Shown: positions 1 to 6,054, counted from the first letter of the stretch. The stretch is DNA of 6,196 nucleotides from Desulfovibrionaceae bacterium (GCA_009778355.1 WRJY01000183.1:1-6196); one strand, 5' to 3'. The notes: generated by a model from the sequence alone, not told the origin. Numbers and translations are program-made.

Positions 1-70
1 CACACACAAGGCCGGATACAAGGCAGCAGCCGACTTCTTCACAACACAATGCGGGTTACTACCTATTGCC

Positions 71-76
71 GGGAGG
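71..76 (+). promoter_or_regulatory. Distant purine-rich GGGAGG upstream of the alcohol dehydrogenase
   Basis: GGGAGG is the only Shine-Dalgarno-like sequence near the ATG at 96, but it ends 19 nt before the start codon, against the usual 5-10. No closer purine tract exists, so translation initiation may be weak or leaderless-like, or the site may be irrelevant. A TTCACA at 38-43 resembles a -35 box, but I see no convincing -10 partner. Confidence 0.3.
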
Positions 77-95
77 CATCCATACAAGTCACATC

Positions 96-1145
96 ATGAC
101 AACCACCCATGCCTATGCCGCGCGCAGCGCCGCCGCGCCGCTGGGGCCGTTTTCGTTTGACCGGCGCGCTCTGGGCGCGGGCGATGTGCTGATCGCCATC
201 CGGTACTGCGGCGTTTGCCATTCCGATCTGCATACGGTGAAGAACGAGTGGGGGCATACGGTTTACCCCGTGGTGCCGGGGCATGAAATCGTCGGCGAGG
301 TGCTGGAGACCGGCAGCGCCGTGCGTTCGTTCAAGCCTGGCGATCTGGCCGGGGTCGGCTGCATGGTCGATTCGTGCCGCACTTGCCCGGAATGCCAGGA
401 CGGGCTGGAGCAGTTCTGCGAGCACGGCGCGATCTTCACCTACAACAGCCCCGACCGGCATACCGGCGGGGTGACTTACGGCGGCTATGCGACGCACATC
501 GTGGTCGATCAGGACTTCGTGCTGCGGATTCCGCGCAACCTCGATTTGGCCGCCACCGCGCCGCTGCTGTGCGCCGGCATCACCACCTATTCGCCGCTGC
601 GTCACTGGGGCGTGGGCAAGGGCTCGCGCGTGGGCGTCGTCGGGCTGGGCGGGCTGGGGCACATGGCGCTGAAACTGGCGCACGCCTTTGGCGCGCACGT
701 GACGCTGTTCACCACCAGCGCGGGCAAGGCCGAGGACGCGCGCCGCCTGGGCGCGGACGCGGTGGTGGTGTCGGGCAACGCCGCGGAGATGAAGGCCCGC
801 GCGGGCAGCCTGGATTTCATCCTCGACACCGCCGGCTCATCGCACAAGCTGGACCCCTATCTGCGGCTGCTCAAGCGCGATGGCACGATGTGCCTGGTCG
901 GCCTGCCGGAGCACGGCCACCCGCCGCCCGACGTCAGCGCCCTGATCAACAAACGCCGCCAGCTTGCCGGCTCGCTGATCGGCGGCATCCGCGAGACGCA
1001 GGAAATGCTCGACTTCTGTGGCGCGCACAACGTCGTTTCCGACATCGAGCTGATCCCGATCCAGAAGATCAACGAAGCCTACGAACGCATGTTGAAGAGC
1101 GACGTCAGGTACCGCTTCGTGATTGACCTGGGTTCGTTGCGATAG
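96..1145 (+). CDS. yahK: Zinc-dependent alcohol dehydrogenase / aldehyde reductase, YahK/CAD type
   Basis: This is a 349-residue cytosolic medium-chain dehydrogenase/reductase, expected to interconvert aldehydes and primary alcohols. Seen: the catalytic zinc ligands C41 (in GVCHSD), H63-E64 (in PGHE) and C159 (in LLCAG), and the structural zinc cysteines C94, C97, C100 and C108. The Rossmann motif GLGGLG spans 183-188. After the second Rossmann strand comes FTTS (205-208) with K211, rather than an acidic residue, which in this family points to NADPH over NADH. The length matches E. coli YahK (349 aa as I recall), and the two are similar throughout, including the C-terminal INEAYERML and YRFVID stretches. 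I chose the ATG at 96 because the frame is otherwise open only from a TTG at 66 that has no Shine-Dalgarno sequence. The physiological substrate cannot be read from the sequence. The symbol is given by family resemblance, so orthology is inferred. Confidence 0.93.
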   Translation: MTTTHAYAARSAAAPLGPFSFDRRALGAGDVLIAIRYCGVCHSDLHTVKNEWGHTVYPVVPGHEIVGEVLETGSAVRSFKPGDLAGVGCMVDSCRTCPECQDGLEQFCEHGAIFTYNSPDRHTGGVTYGGYATHIVVDQDFVLRIPRNLDLAATAPLLCAGITTYSPLRHWGVGKGSRVGVVGLGGLGHMALKLAHAFGAHVTLFTTSAGKAEDARRLGADAVVVSGNAAEMKARAGSLDFILDTAGSSHKLDPYLRLLKRDGTMCLVGLPEHGHPPPDVSALINKRRQLAGSLIGGIRETQEMLDFCGAHNVVSDIELIPIQKINEAYERMLKSDVRYRFVIDLGSLR

Positions 1146-1149
1146 GCAT

Positions 1150-1854
1150 TTACCGCTCGGCGCCGTAAACCACGATTTCCACGCGCCGGTCGGGTTGCAG
1201 GCAACTGATGAGCGCGTCGCGCGACTGCTTGCCGCAGTGGCTGACTGGATCGCGCGAGCCCATGCCGACGGCGGAGATGCCCTCGGCGGGCACGCCGCGT
1301 TCGATCAGCATGGCCCGCACGGTTTCGGCGCGTTGGCGCGAAAGCGCGGCGTTGTGCTGCGCCGAGCCCAGCCGGTCGGTGTAGCCGACCACCTCGATGC
1401 GGCTGTACGTGAGGTCGTTCAGGCGCGCGGCGGCATCGGCGATGGCATGGGGGCCGCCGGGCAGCAGGTCGCCCGGGCCGCCGCGGTCAAAGTGAAACAG
1501 CGCGTCGGCGGGCAGGCGTATGACCTGCGCCACGGGCGCGGGCCGGGCGGGCGGCGCGGCAGGGTATTGGGGCCGGGCCACCATCACGGGCGGAGGCGCG
1601 ACATAATAGCCCGGCGCGGCGACCCAGTAGCCCGGCACCCAGACATAGCGGCCACGCGACCAGCCCCAATAACCGGCGCGCCAAGTGTGGCCGGGCCGCA
1701 TGGTGCGCGGCGCGGCCTCGTGGCGCGCCGGTGGCGGCCTGATGATGACTGCCTGCGCATCGGCTGCCGGGGCCCAGGCGGAGCCCGCGAAAACCGCTGC
1801 CGCCAGTGCCATGGCGGGCAAGGCGCGTTGGGGAAGAAGACCGATGAGGTGCAT
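1150..1854 (-). CDS. Exported OmpA-family protein with two WXXGXW repeats
   Basis: This 234-residue cell-envelope protein is expected to bind peptidoglycan in the periplasm. Residues 1-35 form a Sec signal peptide: a basic R10, a hydrophobic core at 11-27, and an AQA cleavage site after A35. The mature N-terminus is Pro/Arg-rich and carries two WXXGXW motifs, WRAGYW (58-63) and WVPGYW (72-77), then a Tyr/Pro-rich linker to about 108. Residues 110-232 are an OmpA C-terminal domain: GYTD with D160 and LSRQRA with R175 are the conserved pair that holds diaminopimelate. C207 and C218 precede PDRRVEI and fit the domain's usual disulfide. There is no N-terminal beta-barrel, so it is not classical OmpA; the repeats occupy that place. 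The start has an AAGGAG 8 nt upstream. It converges on the alcohol dehydrogenase gene with a 4-bp gap. The role of the WXXGXW part is unknown. Confidence 0.92.
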   Translation of the reverse strand: MHLIGLLPQRALPAMALAAAVFAGSAWAPAADAQAVIIRPPPARHEAAPRTMRPGHTWRAGYWGWSRGRYVWVPGYWVAAPGYYVAPPPVMVARPQYPAAPPARPAPVAQVIRLPADALFHFDRGGPGDLLPGGPHAIADAAARLNDLTYSRIEVVGYTDRLGSAQHNAALSRQRAETVRAMLIERGVPAEGISAVGMGSRDPVSHCGKQSRDALISCLQPDRRVEIVVYGAER

Positions 1855-1862
1855 GGCGCGAA

Positions 1863-1868
1863 CTCCTT
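1863..1868 (-). promoter_or_regulatory. Ribosome binding site of the OmpA-family gene
   Basis: On the minus strand this reads AAGGAG, 8 nt before the ATG at 1854-1852. It is a near-perfect Shine-Dalgarno sequence that fixes the start and predicts efficient translation. Confidence 0.85.
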
Positions 1869-1931
1869 GGGAATCGTCAACGAACTTTCATGTGGGATGC
1901 CCTGAACAACGATGCACGGGACAAGCCGGAT

Positions 1932-1969
1932 GACAGCCACTGCCACGCCGGAGGGCAGTCTGTCTTTTT
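1932..1969 (+). terminator. Candidate Rho-independent terminator in the divergent intergenic region
   Basis: Reading the plus strand, GACAG (1932-1936) pairs with CTGTC (1960-1964). After a two-base CC bulge, ACTGCC (1939-1944) pairs with GGCAGT (1954-1959) around a 9-nt loop. Five T follow directly (1965-1969). This is the shape of an intrinsic terminator, weakened by the bulge. It lies between the divergent ompA-like and FAD-oxidoreductase genes, so it does not end any annotated gene. It could stop transcripts running antisense through the ompA-like gene, attenuate a long leader of the oxidoreductase gene, or end a small RNA. The rest of the 172-bp gap (1855-2026) shows no convincing sigma-70 promoter on either strand. 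Confidence 0.45.
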
Positions 1970-2026
1970 CATCACGTTCCAAAGCGTCTTGCCTTGCCGA
2001 GGCCATGACCTGATTCATCCATCCGC

Positions 2027-3151
2027 ATGATTGAATACGAAACCGACACCATCGTCATCGGCGCCGGCGTGGTCGGGCTGGCCTGCGCGAAAGTGCTGGC
2101 CGAGGCCGGGCGCGAGGTGGTGATTCTGGAGGCGCTGGACGCCTTCGGCGCCGTCACCAGCGCGCGCAACAGCGAAGTCATTCACGCCGGGTTGTACTAC
2201 GCGCCTGGCAGCCTGAAGGCGGCGCTGTGCGTTCAGGGGCGGCAACTGCTGTACGCGCATTGCCTGAACCGGGGCGTGGCCCACCGGCGCTGCGGCAAGC
2301 TGGTGGTGGCCACCACGCCGGGCGAAATCGGCTACCTTGAAAAGTTGGAGGCCACCGCGCGCGCCAATGGCGTGGATGACGTGCGCTTGCTCACCGCCTT
2401 TGATGCCAAGGCGCTGGAGCCCGCGTTGCACGCCGTTGCCGCGCTGCTGTGCCCGTCCACCGGCATTGTGGACAGCCATGCCTACATGCTGTCGCTGCTT
2501 GGCGACGCACAGGCGCATGGGGCGCAACTGATCTGCCGCAGCCCGGTCGAGTCAGGGCAAGCGTGCGCTGCGGGGGGCATCGAGTTGCAGGTGGCCGGAC
2601 AGGAGCCGGTGACGGTGCGCGCCGCGACGGTGGTCAATGCCGCCGGATTGCGCGCGCCCGATGTGGCCCGGCGCATTCAAGGCCTGCCCGCTGCGCACGT
2701 TCCGCAGCCGGTTTTCTGCAAAGGCAGCTACTTCACCCTGAGCGGCAAGTCGCCTTTTTCCCGGCTGATCTACCCGGTGCCCGAAGCCGGCGGTCTGGGC
2801 GTGCATCTGACGCTGGACCTGGGCGGCCAGGCGCGTTTCGGGCCGGACACCGAATGGCTGGACACCGCCGATGCCGGCGCGCTGGACTACCGGGTCGATG
2901 CCCGGCACGGCGACGGTTTTTACGCCAGCATCCGCAAATACTGGCCCAAGTTGCCGGACGGCGCCCTGGAGCCGGGCTATTCGGGCGTGCGCCCCAAGCT
3001 GCGCGCCGGCAATGGGGAAATTTTTCCGGACTTCGTCATCAGCGGCCCCTTCGAGCACGGCGTGCCGGGCCTGGTCAACCTGTTCGGCATCGAGTCGCCC
3101 GGGCTGACGGCCTCGCTGGCGATAGGGAAATACGTTGCGGGGTTGGTCTGA
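2027..3151 (+). CDS. FAD-dependent oxidoreductase, L-2-hydroxyglutarate dehydrogenase-like
   Basis: This 374-residue protein belongs to the D-amino-acid-oxidase (DAO) fold group of flavoproteins, which oxidise a 2-hydroxy or amino acid and pass the electrons on. Seen: the dinucleotide-binding motif GAGVVG (12-17) with the ribose-binding acid E35 closing the first beta-alpha-beta unit. N48-S49-E50-V-I-H53-A-G-L-Y-Y is the signature of L-2-hydroxyglutarate dehydrogenase relatives. VVNAAGLRA (202-210) forms the second FAD contact, and GYSGVRPKL (317-325) and FGIESPGLTASLAIG (353-367) form the C-terminal FAD-binding region. Compared with E. coli LhgO (about 420 residues as I recall), it lacks a C-terminal extension, like many proteobacterial homologues. 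No signal peptide or membrane helix is evident. The Shine-Dalgarno sequence before the ATG is poor (nearest purine run GAGG at about 2000). Substrate specificity is inferred; another 2-hydroxy acid is possible. Confidence 0.9.
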   Translation: MIEYETDTIVIGAGVVGLACAKVLAEAGREVVILEALDAFGAVTSARNSEVIHAGLYYAPGSLKAALCVQGRQLLYAHCLNRGVAHRRCGKLVVATTPGEIGYLEKLEATARANGVDDVRLLTAFDAKALEPALHAVAALLCPSTGIVDSHAYMLSLLGDAQAHGAQLICRSPVESGQACAAGGIELQVAGQEPVTVRAATVVNAAGLRAPDVARRIQGLPAAHVPQPVFCKGSYFTLSGKSPFSRLIYPVPEAGGLGVHLTLDLGGQARFGPDTEWLDTADAGALDYRVDARHGDGFYASIRKYWPKLPDGALEPGYSGVRPKLRAGNGEIFPDFVISGPFEHGVPGLVNLFGIESPGLTASLAIGKYVAGLV

Positions 3152-3205
3152 TTATGCGAATTGGAATCAGCCGCCCGCGTCTTGCCGGAGGCGGGTTGCC
3201 GGTCA

Positions 3206-4138
3206 TCACCCCACCCGCCCCAGCAGCAGATACTCCAGCAGCGCCTTCTGTACGTGCATGCGGTTTTCGGCTTCGTCCCAGACCACGGATTGCGGACCGT
3301 CGATGACTTCGGCGGCGACTTCTTCGCCGCGATGGGCGGGCAGGCAGTGCATGAACAGGGCGTCGGGCTTGGCGGCAGCCATCATGCCGGCGTTGACGCA
3401 CCAATTGGCGAAGGCTTGTTTGCGCGCTTCGTTTTCGGCCTCGTAGCCCATGCTGGTCCAGACATCGGTGGTGACCAGGTCGGCGCCGGCGCAGGCTTGC
3501 AATGGGTCGGCGAAGTTTTGCCAGGCTTTGCGGCTGGCGGGCGGCGGGTTGTCGAGCGCGGCCAGTTGGCTGTCCACCTCGTAGCCGCGCGGGGTGGACA
3601 CGCGCAATTCAAAGCCCAGCAGGGCGGCGGCTTGCGCCCAGGTGTTGGCCATGTTGTTGCCGTCGCCGATCCAGGCCACTGTTTTGCCGCGGATGGAGCC
3701 GCGGCGCTCGATCCAGGTGAAGATGTCGGCCAGAATCTGGCAGGGGTGGTATTCGTTGGTCAGGCCGTTGATGACCGGCACGCGCGAATGCTGGGCAAAG
3801 CGTTCGAGGCGGGTTTGCTCGAAGGTGCGGATCATCACCACGTCCACCATGCGGCTGATGACGCGGGCGGTGTCCTCGATCGGCTCGCTGCGGCCAAGCT
3901 GGCTGTCGCCGGTGGTCAGGTGCACCACCGAACCGCCCATCTGGTACATGCCGGCCTCGAAGCTGACGCGGGTGCGCGTGCTGGCTTTCTCGAAGATCAT
4001 GGCCAGCGTGCGGTCGGTCAGCGTGTGGTGTTTTTCGTAATTCTTGAACTTGCGCTTGATGAGGGCGGCGCGCTCGAACAGGCGGGCGTATTCATCCGCC
4101 GTGAAGTCGGCGAACTGCAAGTAGTGCTTGATGGTCAT
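3206..4138 (-). CDS. argF: Ornithine carbamoyltransferase
   Basis: This 310-residue cytosolic enzyme transfers the carbamoyl group of carbamoyl phosphate to L-ornithine, giving citrulline, the sixth step of arginine synthesis; the active enzyme is normally a trimer. Seen: the carbamoyl-phosphate loop S53-T-R-T-R57 followed by VSFE, R104, and H131-P-C-Q134 of the HPCQ motif. The second domain has GDGNNM (158-163) with the ornithine-binding Asn, D225 with S229-M230 (VWTSMG), and the catalytic HCLPAHRG (264-271, C265). The length is normal for anabolic OTC and no key residue is missing. Its ATG follows the argD stop codon by 9 bp with only a weak GAG-containing ribosome site, so translation is probably coupled to argD. 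The gene converges on the FAD-oxidoreductase gene across 54 bp with no clear terminator. Confidence 0.97.
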   Translation of the reverse strand: MTIKHYLQFADFTADEYARLFERAALIKRKFKNYEKHHTLTDRTLAMIFEKASTRTRVSFEAGMYQMGGSVVHLTTGDSQLGRSEPIEDTARVISRMVDVVMIRTFEQTRLERFAQHSRVPVINGLTNEYHPCQILADIFTWIERRGSIRGKTVAWIGDGNNMANTWAQAAALLGFELRVSTPRGYEVDSQLAALDNPPPASRKAWQNFADPLQACAGADLVTTDVWTSMGYEAENEARKQAFANWCVNAGMMAAAKPDALFMHCLPAHRGEEVAAEVIDGPQSVVWDEAENRMHVQKALLEYLLLGRVG

Positions 4139-4147
4139 GGGCCGCGC

Positions 4148-5344
4148 TCACTCATTCAAAAACGCCTCGATCAGCGGCGCCAGAATGGCGACGATCTGGT
4201 CGGCTTCGGCCTGCGTCAGGACCAGCGGCGGCAGCAGGCGCACCACGTTGTCGGCGGTGACGCTGATGAGCAGGCCGGCTTTCAGCGCGCGCTCGGTCAG
4301 CGCACCGCAGGGCTTGGCCAGTTCGATGCCGATCATCAGGCCCTGGCCGCGCACTTCGGTCACGCCGGGGTTGCCGGCCAGCCGCTGTTTCAGCGCACTC
4401 ATCAAATGGGCGCCGACCCTGGCGGCGTTGTCCAGCAGGCCGTCCTCTTCCATGATGCGGATGGTTTCCACGCCGGCGCGCATCGCCAGCGGGTTGCCGC
4501 CGAAGGTGGTGCCGTGGTTGCCGGGCTGGAAGATGTGGGCCGCCTTGGGGCCGGCCACCACGGCGCCGATGGGCACGCCCGAGCCCAGGCCCTTGGCCAG
4601 CGGCATCACGTCGGGCACGATACCGGCCCACTGGTGGGCGAACCACTTGCCGGTGCGGCCCATGCCGCACTGCACCTCGTCGATCATCATCAGCCAGCCG
4701 TTCTGGTCGCAAAGCTGGCGCACCTGTTGCAGGTATTCGATGCGCATGGGGTTGATGCCGCCTTCGCCCTGAATGGTCTCGAAAAACACCGCCGCCACGT
4801 TGGGGTTGCCGGCGGTGGCTTGCCTGAGCGCGTCGATGTCGTTGAGCGGCACGCGGATGAAGCCTTCGAGCAGCGGCTCGAAGCCCTTTTGCACCTTGGC
4901 GTTGCCGGTGGCGCTGAGGGTGGCGATGCTGCGGCCATGAAAGGCGTTGTCGTAGACGACGATCTGCGGCTTGTCGATGCCCTTGTCGTGGCCGTATTTG
5001 CGCGCCAGCTTCAGCGCCGCCTCGTTGGCTTCCAGCCCGGTACAGCAGAAGAACACATTGGTCATGCCGGCCAATGCGGCCAGCTTGGCGGCCAGCGTTT
5101 CGGCATCGGGCACGTGGTAGTAGTTGCAGCAATGAATCAGCGTGGCGATCTGCGCTTGCAGCGCCGGCACCAGCTTGGGATGCGCGTGGCCCAGGGTGTT
5201 GACGGCGATGCCGGCCAGCGCGTCGAGGTAGCTGTTGCCGTTGGCGTCCCACACGCGGCAGCCCTGGCCGCGCACCATCGCCACCGGCAGGCGGGCGTAG
5301 GTGTTCATCGTGTGGGGCGAGGCGGCTTGGATCGGGGCGTTCAC
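4148..5344 (-). CDS. argD: Acetylornithine aminotransferase
   Basis: This 398-residue class-III PLP aminotransferase converts N-acetylglutamate semialdehyde to N-acetylornithine with glutamate as donor; many family members also act on succinyldiaminopimelate for lysine synthesis. Seen: the phosphate-binding loop CTGLEANE (101-108), F135-H-G137, the PLP-ring acid D222 in IDEVQCGMGRTG, the Schiff-base lysine K251 in LAKGLGSG, and TTFGGNP (279-285), which contacts the phosphate from the partner subunit. The frame stays open to a GTG at 5363-5365, but AAGGAG lies between it and a second GTG at 5344-5342, with 8-nt spacing to the latter. I therefore start at 5344, which gives the usual family length. 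Odd: the PLP loop reads CCTGLE where relatives normally have CNSG(L/A/T)E. argF follows 9 bp downstream, so the two form an argDF operon. Confidence 0.96.
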   Translation of the reverse strand: MNAPIQAASPHTMNTYARLPVAMVRGQGCRVWDANGNSYLDALAGIAVNTLGHAHPKLVPALQAQIATLIHCCNYYHVPDAETLAAKLAALAGMTNVFFCCTGLEANEAALKLARKYGHDKGIDKPQIVVYDNAFHGRSIATLSATGNAKVQKGFEPLLEGFIRVPLNDIDALRQATAGNPNVAAVFFETIQGEGGINPMRIEYLQQVRQLCDQNGWLMMIDEVQCGMGRTGKWFAHQWAGIVPDVMPLAKGLGSGVPIGAVVAGPKAAHIFQPGNHGTTFGGNPLAMRAGVETIRIMEEDGLLDNAARVGAHLMSALKQRLAGNPGVTEVRGQGLMIGIELAKPCGALTERALKAGLLISVTADNVVRLLPPLVLTQAEADQIVAILAPLIEAFLNE

Positions 5345-5352
5345 GGCAGAGG

Positions 5353-5358
5353 CTCCTT
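5353..5358 (-). promoter_or_regulatory. argD: Ribosome binding site deciding the argD start
   Basis: On the minus strand this reads AAGGAG, 8 nt before the GTG at 5344-5342. Because it lies downstream of the GTG at 5365-5363, it excludes that longer start. Sequence and spacing are identical to the site before the OmpA-family gene in this window. Confidence 0.82.
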
Positions 5359-5365
5359 GGGTCAC

Positions 5366-5391
5366 AAAAAGAATCGGGCCAGCGCGGCCCG
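5366..5391 (-). promoter_or_regulatory. GC hairpin plus U-tract in the argD leader (attenuator- or terminator-like)
   Basis: On the minus strand CGGGCC and GGCCCG (5391-5386 and 5380-5375) form a perfect 6-bp stem around a 5-nt loop. A U-rich run follows (ATTC, then five T at 5370-5366). It lies between the candidate argD -10 box and the AAGGAG. It could be an intrinsic terminator or attenuator, or a 5' stem-loop stabilising the argDF message. If transcription starts near 5395, the hairpin would sit at the very 5' end of the RNA, which favours the stabilising role over attenuation. There is no leader peptide to support classical attenuation. Confidence 0.4.
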
Positions 5392-5401
5392 TCGAGGGTG
5401 C

Positions 5402-5429
5402 ATTCTAGGGCCTGTTCACGCTATTTCCA
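5402..5429 (-). promoter_or_regulatory. Candidate sigma-70 promoter of argDF
   Basis: On the minus strand TAGAAT (5407-5402) matches the -10 consensus at five of six positions. TGGAAA (5429-5424), 16 bp upstream, matches the -35 consensus at four of six. The predicted start near 5395 gives a leader of about 50 nt before the GTG. The -35 and the whole spacer lie inside the left arm of the inverted-repeat element, while the -10 lies at its edge. The assignment is by eye. Confidence 0.4.
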
Positions 5430-5559
5430 TGGCGTCCGTTGCCCCGCAAAGGCAGTGGATGCAAGGCGCAAACCGCAGACGGATTGGACACCCGGCGAGG
5501 ATCGGCAACGCGGCAGACGCTGCCTTGCGGGCGCCATGAAAATAGTGTGGGCAGGCCCT
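5407..5559. repeat. 153-bp MITE-like element with 28-bp imperfect terminal inverted repeats
   Basis: The left arm at 5407-5434 begins AGGGCCTG and ends CATGGCG; its reverse complement recurs at 5532-5559 with 24 of 28 positions matching. A second inner pair extends the dyad: 5442-5455 against 5520-5531 (CCCGCAA-GGCAG, with two one-base differences in length). The centre holds a loosely repeated unit (GCGCAA-CCGCAGACG at about 5466-5481 and GGCAACGCGGCAGACG at 5504-5519) and a small GGCAG/CTGCC hairpin. No credible ORF and no clear target-site duplication are seen. It fills most of the gap between argD and the GNAT gene, ending 3 bp from the GNAT stop codon. The inverted repeat is seen directly; its status as a dispersed, non-autonomous mobile element is inferred from its size and structure. 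A transcribed copy would fold into a long hairpin. Confidence 0.72.
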
Positions 5560-5562
5560 GAC

Positions 5563-6054
5563 TCAAAGAAGCAGCGCCATGGCGGTGGTTTCCTTGTATT
5601 CACCGTCAATTCGCATTCTGCGGCATCTGACGCCTTCGACCTCGAAACCCGCACGGCGATAAAAACGAAGCGTCTGCTCGTTGTCGGACCTTGCTTCCAA
5701 CTCCACCCGGGTGATGCCTGCCTGCCGGGCGAGAGCCAGACAGCTTTCAAGCAGACGCTGGCCAACGCCTTGGCCGCGAAATTCCGGCACAACGCCCATG
5801 CCCAGACCGCCGCAGTGGCGCAGCGTATCGGGCCAGCCGGGCTGGATGTCGCACCAGCCGATCAAGCGGCCTGCGGTCTTGCCGACCACCCGCGGCACCC
5901 CATCGCGCAACCCCTGGGCGACGAACGCTTGCATGTGCTCGAGCGCAGGCGCCTCCAGAAATGCCAGAAACCTGCGCTCCCGCGCCACCCGGTCCAGGCA
6001 TTCCCGAAAGGCCGGCGCGTCGGCCTGGGCTATGGGGGTGATTTTGATGGGCAT
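5563..6054 (-). CDS. GNAT-family N-acetyltransferase
   Basis: This 163-residue cytosolic protein is predicted to move an acetyl group from acetyl-CoA to an amine. Seen: the acetyl-CoA pyrophosphate-binding motif A at 85-102, with the core R93-G-Q-G96-V-G98 (R/QxxGxG/A) leading into helix 3. Motif B at 121-137 carries N125-E126, then LRFYRRAGF, with the family's usual aromatic pair F131-Y132. An RID-G-EYKETTAMALLL tail forms the last strand. The length is normal for a single-domain GNAT of the RimI/L-amino-acid type. The substrate cannot be deduced. The ATG at 6054 is preceded only by a GAGG 13 nt away, so initiation may depend on translation of the gene upstream, which ends 34 bp before it. 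The 3' end abuts the inverted-repeat element, and no separate terminator is seen. Confidence 0.92.
   Translation of the reverse strand: MPIKITPIAQADAPAFRECLDRVARERRFLAFLEAPALEHMQAFVAQGLRDGVPRVVGKTAGRLIGWCDIQPGWPDTLRHCGGLGMGVVPEFRGQGVGQRLLESCLALARQAGITRVELEARSDNEQTLRFYRRAGFEVEGVRCRRMRIDGEYKETTAMALLL

Noticed and set aside
1..12. CA-rich start of the window as a simple repeat
   Set aside because: Only four CA units are present, too short to count as a repeat.
38..69. Promoter of the alcohol dehydrogenase built on TTCACA (38-43)
   Set aside because: The -35 match is good, but at 16-18 bp spacing the hexamers (TACCTA, ACCTAT) do not resemble a -10. TATTGC at 64-69 would need a 20-bp spacer.
1123..1905. 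260-codon plus-strand frame opposite the OmpA-family gene
   Set aside because: It overlaps the end of the alcohol dehydrogenase gene and mirrors the OmpA-family gene. Its composition is Arg/Gly/Ala/His-rich and it shows no motif.
3171..3195. Possible bidirectional terminator between the FAD-oxidoreductase gene and argF
   Set aside because: CCGCC and GGCGG can pair, but the stem is 5 bp with a 14-nt loop and no T-tract follows on either strand. It is too weak to call.
3161..5539. 792-codon open frame on the plus strand antisense to argF and argD
   Set aside because: It is a by-product of GC-rich codon bias opposite two well-supported genes. The translation is low-complexity Gly/Ala/His/Asp/Val-rich with no recognisable domain, and it runs through the intergenic repeat.
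5407..5559. Reading the element as a CRISPR repeat or a tRNA/rRNA fragment
   Set aside because: There is a single inverted-arm pair with no regularly spaced direct repeats, and no tRNA cloverleaf or conserved T-loop sequence is present.
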